Shown: piece by piece, positions 8,870 through 18,301 of the stretch | Numbering within the stretch: position 1 is the first letter of the stretch | Layout: every line of letters starts with the position of its first letter | Position numbers and translations under genes: made by a program | The notes under the pieces: generated by a model | What the model was told of the DNA's origin: nothing | Databases searched by the model: none | The model's input: the letters and a program-made list of their open reading frames with translations, nothing else | From: Candidatus Opimibacter skivensis | Lineage (GTDB): Bacteria; Bacteroidota; Bacteroidia; Chitinophagales; Saprospiraceae | DNA length: 64,000 bases | Assembly (NCBI GenBank): GCA_016721905.1 | Contig: JADKHH010000025.1 | Location: 61,001 to 125,000 of the forward strand | Direction of reading: 5' to 3'

Positions 8870-10900
8870 CTATCGTACCAGGGTGATATCTCCATACCTC
8901 ACCTCACTATGCCCATCTGAAAAATCAACGACCAGCCGAAAAGTAAAAACCCCCGGATTCATCACCTCTCCTTTCATCTTGCCATCCCACGAGATCGAAG
9001 AATCATTCGCTTGAAACTGCTCGGCACCGAAGACAAGATTGCCCCAGCGATCAAAGATGCTGAAGGATGTGATCTCGCGCACACTTTCGTCTGCACTGAT
9101 CATGATCACATCATTGACACCATCGCCATTGGGGGAGAATATGTTTGGAATATAGATTTTGTAGTCTGTATTGACGAAGATGGTCATGCTGTCTCTGTCA
9201 GCACAACCATCGGCTGATGTCACCGATACTGAATAGGCTGTGGTAATGATAGGTGCCACAATCTGCGTCAGACAATTGGCACAGCCAATGCTATCAATAC
9301 CTGTCCACATGACAGATGACAGTGAATCAAAAGGTAGATTGATAACCGCTTCCAATAAAGTAGAATCACCGATCGATATCGATTGATTGGTTCCAAGCTC
9401 TACATTGACCATGAGGGGCACATCGATAGAGATGATCTCTGTAGTACTGCAGTCATTTGCATCAAGGGATGTTATTTGATAGATTCCTTCATCCAATCCT
9501 GTGAAGACAGGTGATGCATGAAAGACTGTGCCATCAATCGAATAAGTGTAAGGCGCAACACCTCCAATCGGTAGTACAGTGATGCTCCCCAACTGCTGAT
9601 CAAAACAATCCGGCTCTGATACTTCGAAGCCAATCAAGAAGGCATCAGGTTCTGTCAAAGTAACTGTACCATCGGTCATACATCCATTACCATCCGTGAT
9701 GGCTACGTCATAATCTCCAGCACTGAGGCCAGTGATCATCTGATCGGTATCAGTGGTAGACCAGAGATAGGTGTATGGAGGTGCTCCAGTGACATTGGCT
9801 ATTGCACTTCCATCTGTGCTTCCTTCGCAACTAACATCATAGCCATTGTAATCAATTGCAGATTCAACTATCAAAACAGGTAAAGGATATAACGATGTGG
9901 TTTGTATCACAAGACTATCACAGCCATCATGACCAGTGAATAACGTTTCAATGCTTCCGATTTGTGCCGGATCGCATGTGTTGAAATTGAACTGCGTTGT
10001 ATCTGCTTGTACAAGTGAGACAGTCAATGTCACAATGCTGTCGCAGCCATATTGATTGAGATGCGTGGTGATAAACATGCCGGCCTCGGATGATAAGCAT
10101 GTGGTGCCTGAGAGTTGTGTTTGATCAGAAGGAAGAAGCGAGATTGTCTCGGTGACGATGCTATCACATCCAAATTGATTGGTGAGTTGCTGCACAAAGA
10201 CACCGGTGTCAGCAGGATTGCACGAAGAGGATGGAATATCGATTTGATGACTGATACTGAGTGTCACGGTTTCGGTGACGATGCTGTCGCAACCAAATTG
10301 ATTGATGTAGGATGTGACAAATTCACCAGCAGATCCTGGATCACAAGTCGCTGAAGTAATAAAGGTAGAATCCTGCGCAGAAAATGTCACTGTCGTAATG
10401 ATCAGGCTGTCACAGCCTTGGGATGATAGCAATAACTCTTCGAAGACTCCGAGGCTCGCTGGATCACAGGAGGTTGCAAACACACGGGTGGTATCTGCCA
10501 TGCCCTGCGTGATCGTACGGATCACCAGACTATCACATCCTTGTACATCTATAAATTCGGTTTCAAAGACACCGATCTCTCCCAGGATACAAGACGTGCC
10601 TGAAATGTATGTGGTGTCGACAAGGCTGAAGACCACTATTCGTTCTATGATACTATCACATCCTGCCATACCTGATAGGGTATCATAGATGGTACCCAAT
10701 AAGGATGAATCACAAGTCATTTCTGTCAGTCTTGTGGTATCTGCAGGTGGATTGTAAATGACTTCGTTTATAATCAGGCTATCGCATCCTGCCTGGTTGG
10801 TCAGCGTATCCCTGTGTGTGCCGGACTGACTCCATACGCAGGTGGATTGCGTGATCAAGGTAGTATCCGCGGGGATCAAACTGACCGTCGTGGTCACCAC
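8870..10900 (-). CDS. Giant T9SS type B cargo protein 1, C-terminal part (after frameshift)
   Basis: These 676 residues continue the protein begun at 12897 and align with residues from about 660 onward of the two intact paralogues. The order is: eight ~41-aa repeats each ending in 'GCDS' with two cysteines; two SprB-like repeats ('GDYDVAITDGNGC', 'GIYQITSLDANDC'); an Ig/PKD-like segment ('LGTNQSISIGD'); and a C-terminal T9SS type B domain ('YIPNIFSPNGDGVND', then 'FSIFDRWGN'). The two parts are out of frame by one base because a run of cytosines at 10942-10945 has four C where the paralogue has five. The part either results from a sequencing error, or is silent, or is made only after slippage. 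Confidence 0.85.
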   Translation of the reverse strand: MVTTTVSLIPADTTLITQSTCVWSQSGTHRDTLTNQAGCDSLIINEVIYNPPADTTRLTEMTCDSSLLGTIYDTLSGMAGCDSIIERIVVFSLVDTTYISGTSCILGEIGVFETEFIDVQGCDSLVIRTITQGMADTTRVFATSCDPASLGVFEELLLSSQGCDSLIITTVTFSAQDSTFITSATCDPGSAGEFVTSYINQFGCDSIVTETVTLSISHQIDIPSSSCNPADTGVFVQQLTNQFGCDSIVTETISLLPSDQTQLSGTTCLSSEAGMFITTHLNQYGCDSIVTLTVSLVQADTTQFNFNTCDPAQIGSIETLFTGHDGCDSLVIQTTSLYPLPVLIVESAIDYNGYDVSCEGSTDGSAIANVTGAPPYTYLWSTTDTDQMITGLSAGDYDVAITDGNGCMTDGTVTLTEPDAFLIGFEVSEPDCFDQQLGSITVLPIGGVAPYTYSIDGTVFHASPVFTGLDEGIYQITSLDANDCSTTEIISIDVPLMVNVELGTNQSISIGDSTLLEAVINLPFDSLSSVMWTGIDSIGCANCLTQIVAPIITTAYSVSVTSADGCADRDSMTIFVNTDYKIYIPNIFSPNGDGVNDVIMISADESVREITSFSIFDRWGNLVFGAEQFQANDSSISWDGKMKGEVMNPGVFTFRLVVDFSDGHSEVRYGDITLVR

Positions 10901-12897
10901 TGTCTCACATCCATTCGGATTGTTAATGGTTGTGATATATACCCCACGGCTGAAGCATCACACGTATCCTCCTGGACCTGGAGCATCACCGCTGGCAATA
11001 TCGTAATGGTGGTCGTCACCACACTGTCACAGCCGTGAATCGTGTTAAAGGTATTTTCATACTCACCGGCCTCCGTCTCCCAGTAGAAGCCCAGCCATAC
11101 CGAATCACCTTCACAGATTTCCACATCATACCAATCCACGTATGAAGGAAATACATCTATGGCTTGTTCGGCATCCGTCACCGTGATGCAGGCCTCCATC
11201 GATGGGGTCACTGACGAGATGGTGTAGGTCGTGTTTTGTTGCGGCAGGTCGGTAAAGGAATAATTTCCAACCACAACATCAAACACAAACGGTGATCCGG
11301 GATCGGCCTGGATCTCTACAGTGATGGGAAATGGGGCATCGGTATTGAGGGTGAGGGTGGCAGATTGATTGTCGCAGATGACCACATCACCTGTAAGGGC
11401 CACGCTGATCAATGGTATCGTGACCACTTCTGCTGTATCCGTGCCGGGACAGTGGGTGGCATCGCTCACAGTGACGATGTACTGGCCATCATCCACCGTA
11501 GTGATCGTCTGGGTCATATGTCCACTGGACCATTGATACATACCGCCCGGGAAACTGCCAGCATCAAAAAAAGCTGAAGAACCCTCGCAGATGATCTGGT
11601 CGGGACCGAGATCCACCTCTAAAGGTGGTAGTTCATTGACCTGGATATAGGCGATGGCGACATTGCTCATACCACCTGATGCGGTGGTGAACTGCACTTC
11701 GATCGTGCGCGGACCGGCGGTGGGATTCAGTGCGGTATTCATATATCGAACGAGGTGGAGGGCATCGATAAAGTCAGTCGACTTGGCTCCGCCCGCGTTG
11801 CTGAGGGTCAGGATATCTGTGCCTTGACCGTCCACATCTACACCCGGAATATTGCCAGTAATATCAATAATCTCATCCAAACCATCCGGCACAAACCCTG
11901 TAACGCGGATAGTCATCTCTGATATCCAGTCATCATAGAACATCCGTACATCTTCATCGGCTACCAGAGCCTGACGCATGGCACAAGATACTATTGAAGA
12001 ATTGTAATCGGCGCCTGTGGCGCCGGAGCTATCATTGCAGTCAAGGTCAAGTGTGTTTTCGCAATCAGCAGGCTCGGCAAATTCGAACATGGATGCCATT
12101 CCAAACATATTGAATTGAAATGAACAAACTTTTGTTACGGCTCCATCGATTAAACTTATTAAAGCAAAAAAACGTTCATCTGTCGTTATATCTCGAACAG
12201 CGCCTAATAACGTGTTGCAATATGGAGAAGCGGTTAAACCGCCAAAAAGAAAAATGGGAGGAATATTGACCACCAAGGTGCTATTCGAAGGATCTGAAGG
12301 ATCTAAATGAACAATTCCTGAAATTCCAGGCTCTAATGTATAATAATAGACTTCGCCATTAAATAACGCCAAATCACTCCACGGATTAAATCCTGTATTC
12401 CCTAAGCTTGTTATAATGCCTGTATTCATATTCAACTCCCATACTTGATCAATCCCTTGCGAGCTCCATTTCATTGCGTAAACAATACCGTTTCCAACGC
12501 TAACGTAATAAGTAAAATAAAGTGGTGGTGGAATTTGTGAAGGATCAAATCCATAATATAATGTTGTATCGCATACTAAAAGGTCATACTGATACATTCC
12601 AATAGATCCCATTGTTGGTGCTTCGAAGGATAATAGTGCACCATCAGGAGTGTAGAATAAATCAATACCATTATTGAATGCACATACGGGCTCAAAATCA
12701 CAGCTACATCCGGAATTGGCAAGGTGCAATTCAAATATTGATGATTGGGTTTGATTATAGAAAAGATAATCCTGAGAGTACAGGGAATCCATCACGAATA
12801 TTAGTAAGAACAGCGTGAGGATTCTAAGTCGGAATCTTGCAAATTCAATATAGGATGAAGGAGTAAAGTTACTATGAAAGTTAGCCATCATTTCCAT
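10894..12897 (-). CDS. Giant T9SS type B cargo protein 1, N-terminal part (before frameshift)
   Basis: The 667-aa frame begins with a signal peptide ('RILTLFLLIFVMDSLYSQ'). A variable ~235-residue domain that may be propeller-like starts with 'CSCDFEP'. A conserved block follows ('LDLDCNDSSGATGADYNSS' to 'NVAIAYIQVNE'), then two Ig-like segments ('LGPDQIICEG', 'LTGDVVICDNQSATL') and the first cysteine repeats. It ends at a premature stop after 'CDASAVGYISQP', where the paralogue continues 'CDASAVGVYITTINN'. The frame change maps to the C run at 10942-10945. The partner lipoprotein gene ends 65 bases upstream. The ATG at 12897 is kept; two further ATGs follow at once. Confidence 0.85.
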   Translation of the reverse strand: MEMMANFHSNFTPSSYIEFARFRLRILTLFLLIFVMDSLYSQDYLFYNQTQSSIFELHLANSGCSCDFEPVCAFNNGIDLFYTPDGALLSFEAPTMGSIGMYQYDLLVCDTTLYYGFDPSQIPPPLYFTYYVSVGNGIVYAMKWSSQGIDQVWELNMNTGIITSLGNTGFNPWSDLALFNGEVYYYTLEPGISGIVHLDPSDPSNSTLVVNIPPIFLFGGLTASPYCNTLLGAVRDITTDERFFALISLIDGAVTKVCSFQFNMFGMASMFEFAEPADCENTLDLDCNDSSGATGADYNSSIVSCAMRQALVADEDVRMFYDDWISEMTIRVTGFVPDGLDEIIDITGNIPGVDVDGQGTDILTLSNAGGAKSTDFIDALHLVRYMNTALNPTAGPRTIEVQFTTASGGMSNVAIAYIQVNELPPLEVDLGPDQIICEGSSAFFDAGSFPGGMYQWSSGHMTQTITTVDDGQYIVTVSDATHCPGTDTAEVVTIPLISVALTGDVVICDNQSATLTLNTDAPFPITVEIQADPGSPFVFDVVVGNYSFTDLPQQNTTYTISSVTPSMEACITVTDAEQAIDVFPSYVDWYDVEICEGDSVWLGFYWETEAGEYENTFNTIHGCDSVVTTTITILPAVMLQVQEDTCDASAVGYISQPLTIRMDVRQW

Positions 12898-12907
12898 TTC
12901 AATGTGT

Positions 12908-12942
12908 ATCAGTGCAAATCATTAAAAATGATTCACACTGAT
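12908..12942 (-). promoter_or_regulatory. Intercistronic hairpin, module 1
   Basis: Between the lipoprotein stop and the giant start there is an inverted repeat with two perfect stems, atcagtg/cactgat and aatcat/atgatt. Equivalent positions in modules 2 and 3 also hold hairpins of unrelated sequence. No long T run follows on the minus strand, so an RNA processing or attenuation role is as likely as termination. Confidence 0.55.
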
Positions 12943-12962
12943 ATGTCAAGGTTTGTTCAATG

Positions 12963-13481
12963 TTAATTGCATTCGACGAGGAAGCATCCCCCATCACTAT
13001 CAAAATAAAGTACATCTGAAACACCGAGTTCAATATATTCCCAATCAGGCGTAATATCATTATACTGGCATGTGATTCGGATGTATACAGGGTCACCGAT
13101 ATTCTGAAGCCTGAAAGATCCACCCGTTCCAACACAAAATAGCCCTCTGGTTGGATTCATTCCTCCAAGCGACAACGTAGAACTCGTACCTGATACTGTG
13201 CCACAAGGGCTTGGTGGAGAGAATGGACCGCAGGTCGATCCAATCATGGCTGTGTATACACCACAGAATAATAGACTGGCAGGGCCATCATCAAGATACT
13301 CTACAGCACAACAACAATGCACATCGGGGCAATCTTCACAATCTTCAATAGTTCTGGTCGTAATTTCCTTTGTGCTATCAGGCTGAGCTTTAATAGTCTG
13401 GTCTCCATTTTCTTCACAAGATGTGAAGATGAAAAGGCTCGTCACACAAGCTAATATATAAATTAGAAATGAGTTCTTCAT
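12963..13481 (-). CDS. Cysteine-rich lipoprotein of giant-protein module 1
   Basis: This 172-aa protein has a signal sequence with lipobox ('VTSLFIFTSC', Cys about residue 22) and is therefore probably lipid-anchored. The mature part holds about twelve further cysteines in an order shared by all three paralogues: 'CEDCPDVHCCC', then single Cys in 'FCGV', 'TCGP', 'PCGT', 'FCVG', 'TCQY', 'GCFL' and the C-terminal 'ECN'. I recognise no known family. It is the first gene of a two-gene unit with the giant cargo gene downstream, and a conserved promoter lies about 245-275 bases upstream. A disulphide-rich fold acting as anchor, chaperone or partner of the giant is an inference. Confidence 0.8.
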   Translation of the reverse strand: MKNSFLIYILACVTSLFIFTSCEENGDQTIKAQPDSTKEITTRTIEDCEDCPDVHCCCAVEYLDDGPASLLFCGVYTAMIGSTCGPFSPPSPCGTVSGTSSTLSLGGMNPTRGLFCVGTGGSFRLQNIGDPVYIRITCQYNDITPDWEYIELGVSDVLYFDSDGGCFLVECN

Positions 13482-13558
13482 TATTGAAAAATTTTAGAAT
13501 AATGTAAATAAAAAATTCACTAGTACAGAGTAGAAAGTTCTTTTTTGGTTTCAGAGGT

Positions 13559-13603
13559 CCCTCTTAGCCTTATTTATTGCCCATTTCAGCAAGACAAAGA
13601 GGG
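13559..13603 (-). promoter_or_regulatory. Leader hairpin, module 1
   Basis: In the 5' leader of lipoprotein 1, ccctctt and aagaggg form a 7-bp stem, extended inside by gcctt/aagac (one G-U on the transcribed strand). The same structure, with a slightly different sequence, occurs in module 2 at 18901-18946. A conserved box (tcatgggt, gacaggcag) follows it at about 13609-13635 and also recurs in module 3. Confidence 0.5.
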
Positions 13604-13725
13604 CAAAGACTCATGGGTAGTGACAGGCAGATTCCTCTCGAAGAGCCCAGGTAGGAAAAGTGAAATTTTCAAGAGAATTGGTGGTCTCACAACATCTGGT
13701 TTTTATTGGGGTAAGAACCTGTTTC

Positions 13726-13756
13726 CAAATATACAGTCTAAACTTGGTTTAAACAA
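13726..13756 (-). promoter_or_regulatory. Promoter of module 1 (TTG-N20-TATATTTG)
   Basis: On the minus strand TTG (13756-13754) is followed after exactly 20 bases by TATATTTG (13733-13726), a full match to the Bacteroidota promoter. The same elements with the same spacing occur upstream of lipoproteins 2 and 3. The predicted start near 13719 gives a leader of roughly 240 bases. Confidence 0.8.
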
Positions 13757-13862
13757 TAGTGGAGGCTAATTTCCTGAAACATTAACAGTTGTGGTGTATG
13801 AGACTTGAGATGCCAGACTCTCAAAATAGATGCCAGATGCCAGACTCGCAGACGCCAGACGT

Positions 13863-14159
13863 GTTATGCTCGTTTTATTGCAGGCTCTGCCTGGAACCTG
13901 CGTTTGTTTTTTATTTTATAAAAACAAACGTTGTTGGTAGACTCTGGCTACCGACGGTAAAAGCATTAGAATCATGCTCTAATTCGAGATTGTGAGAGTA
14001 GCCTCCTGGCTACAGGTAGTAATCATTTGGCTGCCGGCACAAAGAAAAGTTGAGCGTCCGTACGGGCGTTCGAGTGTACGCAAGTTTAAACTTGCGGTCG
14101 CACAAGCGTAAGTAAAATTACGCTTAACGGTTTGTCTTATGGATGGCTGCGCCATCCAT
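13863..14159. repeat. Multi-hairpin repeat element, copy B
   Basis: This is the counterpart of copy A, downstream of the second giant gene. It keeps the T-run/A-run palindrome, 'gtagcctcctggctac', the aagtttaaactt palindrome with less perfect arms, an extra agcgtaa...ttacgct stem and the final 'atggatggctgcgccatccat'. It is preceded (13795-13862) by 'gatgccaga/gacgccaga' words, which also begin the other copies. Confidence 0.75.
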
Positions 14160-14210
14160 ATTAAATGCGCTATTTCCATTTTCTCCTTTCTCCTTTCTCC
14201 TTGCTCCTTG

Positions 14211-17200
14211 CTACCTCATCAAGGTAATATCTCCATACCTCACCTCACTGTGCCCATCCGAAAATTCAACGACCACACGAAAAGTAAACACCCCCGGATT
14301 CATCGCCTCCCCCTTCATCCTTCCATCCCATGAGATCGAAGAATCATTTGGTCGAAAATGCTCGGCACCGAAGACTAGATTGCCCCAGCGATCAAAGATG
14401 CTGAAGGAAGTGATCTCCCGCACACTTTCGTCCGCACTGATCATGATCACATCATTGATGTCATCGCCATTGGGGGAGAATATATTTGGAATGTAGATTT
14501 TGTATTCTGTATTGACGAAGACGGTCATGCTGTCTCTGTCGGCACAACCATCAGCAGAAGTCACCGAAACTGAATAAGCTGTGGTGATAATGGGTGCCAC
14601 AATCTGCGTCAGACAATTTGCACAACCAATGCTGTCTATGCCTGTCCACATGACAGATGACAATGAATCAAAAGGTAGATTGATAATCGCTTCCAATAAA
14701 GCAGAATCACCGATCGATATCGATTGATTGGTTCCAAGCTCTACATTGACCATGAGGGGCACATCGATAGAGATGATCTCTGTAGTACTGCAGTCATTTG
14801 CATCAAGGGATGTTATTTGATAGATTCCTTCATCCAATCCTGTGAAGACAGGTGATGCATGAAAGACTGTGCCATCAATCGAATAAGTGTAAGGCGCAAC
14901 ACCTCCAATCGGTAGTACAGTGATGCTCCCCAACTGCTGATCAAAACAATCCGGCTCTGATACTTCGAAGCCAATCAAGAAGGCATCAGGTTCTGTCAAA
15001 GTAACTGTACCATCGGTCATACATCCATTACCATCCGTGATGGCTACGTCATAATCTCCAGCACTGAGGCCAGTGATCATCTGATCGGTATCAGTGGTAG
15101 ACCAGAGATAGGTGTAAGGAGGTTCTCCAGTGACATTCGCTATGGCACTTCCATCTGTGCTTCCTTCGCAACTAACATCATAGCCATTGTAATCAATTGC
15201 AGATTCAACTATCAAAACAGGTAAAGGAAATAACGATGTGGTTTGTATCACCAAACTATCACAACCATCCTGGCTGGTGAACAATGTTTCGATGCTTCCG
15301 GATTGGGCAGGGTCGCATGTGTTGAAATTGAACTGCGTTGTATCTGCCGCTACAAGTGAGACGGTCAGTGTCACGATGCTGTCGCAGCCATATTGATTGA
15401 GATGCGTGGTGATAAACATACCGGCCTCGGATGACAAGCATGTGGTGCCTGAGAGTTGTGTTTGATCTGAAGGTAGTAGAGAGATTATCTCTGTGATTAT
15501 ACTATCGCAGCCAAATTGATTGGTGAGCTGCTGTACAAAGATACCGGTGTCCGCAGGATTGCATGAAGAGGATGCAAGATCGATCTGATGGCTGATGTTG
15601 AGCGTCACGGTTTCGGTGACGATGCTGTCGCATCCAAATTGATTGGTGTAGGATGTGACAAATTCACCTGCAGATCCTGGATCACATGTCGCTGAGGAAA
15701 TAAATGTAGAATCCTGCGCAGAAAAAGTCACTGTCGTGATGATCAGGCTGTCGCACCCTTGTGATGTAAGTAATAACTCTTCGAAGATTCCGAGGCTCGC
15801 CGGATCACAGGAGGTTGTAAAAAGACGGGTAGTGTCTGCCGAACCCTGCGTAATCGTACTGATCACAAGGCTATCGCATCCTTGTACATCTGTAAATTCG
15901 GTTTCAAAGACACCGATCTCTCCCAGGATACAAGACGTGCCTGAAATGTATGTGGTATCGACAAGGCTGAAGACCACTATTCGTTCTATGATACTATCAC
16001 ATCCTGCCATACCTGATAGGGTATCATAGATGGTACCCAATAAGGATGAATCACAAGTCATTTCTGTCAGTCTTGTGGTATCTGCAGGTGAATTGTAAAT
16101 GACTTCGTTTATAATCAGGCTATCGCATCCTGCCTGGTTGGTCAGCGTATCCGTGTGTGTGCCGGACTGACTCCATACGCAGGTGGATTGCGTGATCAAG
16201 GTGGTATCCGCGGGGATCAAACTGACCGTCGTGGTCACCACTGTATCACATCCATTCGGATTGTTAATGGTTGTGATATATACCCCCACGGCTGAAGCAT
16301 CACACGTATCCTCCTGGACCTGGAGCATCACCGCTGGCAATATCGTAATGGTGGTCGTCACCACACTGTCACAGCCGTGAATCGTGTTAAAGGTATTTTC
16401 ATACTCACCGGCCTCCGTCTCCCAGTAGAAGCCCAGCCATACCGAATCACCTTCACAGATTTCCACATCATACCAATCCACGTATGAAGGAAATACATCT
16501 ATGGCTTGTTCGGCATCCGTCACCGTGATGCAGGCCTCCATCGATGGGGTCACTGACGTGATGGTGTAGGTCGTGTTTTGTTGCGGCAGGTCGGTAAAGG
16601 AATAATTTCCAACCACATCATCAAACACAAACGGTGATCCGGGATCGGCCTGGATCTCTACAGTGATGGGGAAAGGTGCATTGGTATTGAGCGTAAGAGT
16701 GGCGGATTGATTGTCACAGATCTCTACATCACCTGTGAGTGCTACCGTGATGCGTGGAATGGTCACCAACTCTGCGGTATCTATATCAGGGCAGACTACA
16801 CCATTGTTCACAGTGACGATGTATTGTCCATCGGCAGATGTAGAAATAGTTTGGGTGGTTTCGCTATTGGACCATTGATACGTAGCTCCGGGATGTCCTG
16901 CATTAAATGTTGCCGCATCTCCCTCACAAATCATTTGATCCGGACCGATGTCGACTACCAGTGATGGCAATTCATTGACCTGAATATAAGCGATAGCGAC
17001 ATTGCTCATGCCGCCGGACTCAGTAGTAAACTGTACTTCGATCGTGCGCTCACCAGCGGTGGGGTTGAGAGCGGAATTTATATATCGCACCAGGTGTAAT
17101 GCATCAATAAAATCAGTTGATTTAGCACCACCTGCATTGCTGAGTGTGAGGATGTCAGTGCCTTGACCAGACACATCGATGCCAGGTATGCTGCCGGTGA

Positions 17201-18197
17201 TATCGATCACTTCATTTAATCCATCCGGCACAAAGCCAGTCACACGGATCGTCATTGTTGAGATGATTGCGTCATAAAACATGCGCACATCTTCATCTGC
17301 CACTGTGGCTTGACGCATGAGGCAAGTCACTACGGAAGAATTATAATCTGCACCTGTAGCACCCGAGCTGTCATTGCAATCGAGGTCGAGGGTGTTTTCA
17401 CAATCTGCAGGCTCGGCGAATTCGAGCATGGAGACCAGCCCACTCATATTGAATTGAAATGAACAAACTTTTGATACGGCTCCATCGATTAAACTAATCA
17501 ATGCAAAGTAACGTTCATCAGTCGTTAAATCTCTAACAGCACCTAATAGCGTATTGCAATATGGAGAAGCAGTTAATCCACCAAAAAGAAAATTGGGTGG
17601 AATATTTACAACAAGTGTGCTATTCGAAGGATCCGAAATATCTAATTGAACGATCCCTGAAATGCCGGACTCTTTTGAATAATAATAAACTTCACCATTA
17701 AACAACGTTAAATCACTCCATGGATTAAACCCTGTATGCCCTATACTTGTAATGGATCCACTAATGGTGTCCAACTTCCAAACTTCATCCACACCAAGCG
17801 AACTCCATCTCATTGTATAAAACATTCCATTCCCAACGCTTACTAAGTAATCATAACTAAGTGGTGGAATTTGTGCCGGGTCAAATGCATAATAGAGACT
17901 TGTATCTCCGGTCAATAGATCTACGTGGTACAAACCTGGCGCTCCATCCGGTGGTTCCCTAAAAAACAAAACATCACCTTCAGGGGTAAACGTTTCTATT
18001 CCAAAAGGTTCTGAGTAAGAAAAAAGCGGTTCAAAATCACAACTACATCCCGCATTTCCCAATTGAAATTCATATATACTGTAGTCTGTACGATTAAAAA
18101 ATAAATAATCCTGAGAGCATAGATTATTTGGGCCTATTAGGACCAAACAACAAATGAGAAAGCTCAATACAAGTGTTGAATTAGTGTTAAATAACAT
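14211..18197 (-). CDS. Giant T9SS type B cargo protein 2 (intact)
   Basis: The product of about 1328 aa is the intact reference copy. It has a signal peptide ('LVLSFLICCLVLIG'), then a possibly propeller-like domain (to about 265), a conserved block 'LDLDCNDSSGATGADYNSS' to 'AIAYIQVNE' (about 270-415) and two Ig-like segments (to about 575). Ten ~41-aa cysteine repeats ending 'GCDS' or 'GCDT' occupy about 580-990, followed by two SprB-like repeats, a PKD-like segment and a C-terminal type B T9SS domain ('YIPNIFSPNGDDINDV'). Type B cargo is exported across the outer membrane by T9SS and held on or released from the surface. The ATG at 18197 is preferred over a TTG four codons upstream. Its DNA is nearly identical to module 1 over long stretches. 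Confidence 0.9.
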   Translation of the reverse strand: MLFNTNSTLVLSFLICCLVLIGPNNLCSQDYLFFNRTDYSIYEFQLGNAGCSCDFEPLFSYSEPFGIETFTPEGDVLFFREPPDGAPGLYHVDLLTGDTSLYYAFDPAQIPPLSYDYLVSVGNGMFYTMRWSSLGVDEVWKLDTISGSITSIGHTGFNPWSDLTLFNGEVYYYSKESGISGIVQLDISDPSNSTLVVNIPPNFLFGGLTASPYCNTLLGAVRDLTTDERYFALISLIDGAVSKVCSFQFNMSGLVSMLEFAEPADCENTLDLDCNDSSGATGADYNSSVVTCLMRQATVADEDVRMFYDAIISTMTIRVTGFVPDGLNEVIDITGSIPGIDVSGQGTDILTLSNAGGAKSTDFIDALHLVRYINSALNPTAGERTIEVQFTTESGGMSNVAIAYIQVNELPSLVVDIGPDQMICEGDAATFNAGHPGATYQWSNSETTQTISTSADGQYIVTVNNGVVCPDIDTAELVTIPRITVALTGDVEICDNQSATLTLNTNAPFPITVEIQADPGSPFVFDDVVGNYSFTDLPQQNTTYTITSVTPSMEACITVTDAEQAIDVFPSYVDWYDVEICEGDSVWLGFYWETEAGEYENTFNTIHGCDSVVTTTITILPAVMLQVQEDTCDASAVGVYITTINNPNGCDTVVTTTVSLIPADTTLITQSTCVWSQSGTHTDTLTNQAGCDSLIINEVIYNSPADTTRLTEMTCDSSLLGTIYDTLSGMAGCDSIIERIVVFSLVDTTYISGTSCILGEIGVFETEFTDVQGCDSLVISTITQGSADTTRLFTTSCDPASLGIFEELLLTSQGCDSLIITTVTFSAQDSTFISSATCDPGSAGEFVTSYTNQFGCDSIVTETVTLNISHQIDLASSSCNPADTGIFVQQLTNQFGCDSIITEIISLLPSDQTQLSGTTCLSSEAGMFITTHLNQYGCDSIVTLTVSLVAADTTQFNFNTCDPAQSGSIETLFTSQDGCDSLVIQTTSLFPLPVLIVESAIDYNGYDVSCEGSTDGSAIANVTGEPPYTYLWSTTDTDQMITGLSAGDYDVAITDGNGCMTDGTVTLTEPDAFLIGFEVSEPDCFDQQLGSITVLPIGGVAPYTYSIDGTVFHASPVFTGLDEGIYQITSLDANDCSTTEIISIDVPLMVNVELGTNQSISIGDSALLEAIINLPFDSLSSVMWTGIDSIGCANCLTQIVAPIITTAYSVSVTSADGCADRDSMTVFVNTEYKIYIPNIFSPNGDDINDVIMISADESVREITSFSIFDRWGNLVFGAEHFRPNDSSISWDGRMKGEAMNPGVFTFRVVVEFSDGHSEVRYGDITLMR

Positions 18198-18248
18198 GTT
18201 AGCAAGCAATTATAGCCAATTGAATCTCTCTGTCAATTCAATAAAACA

Positions 18249-18278
18249 AGGACGATTCACATATTCAGGATTCGTCCT
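18249..18278 (-). terminator. Intercistronic hairpin, module 2
   Basis: The stem aggacga/tcgtcct lies between lipoprotein 2 and giant 2. On the minus strand it is followed by TTGTTTTATT, so it resembles a leaky intrinsic terminator that would lower expression of the giant relative to the lipoprotein. Confidence 0.5.
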
Positions 18279-18301
18279 GGTAGAATGAAATTTATTTGGA
18301 A

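Noticed and set aside
8462..8920. 152-codon plus-strand frame across the repeat block after giant 1
   Set aside because: It is composed of tandem words and hairpin sequence and overlaps the end of giant 1; the homologous positions in the other units are not open in the same way.
10894..10950. Programmed ribosomal frameshift in giant 1
   Set aside because: The site lacks a recognised slippery heptamer with a downstream structure, and the intact paralogue has one additional base, so a deletion explains it more simply.
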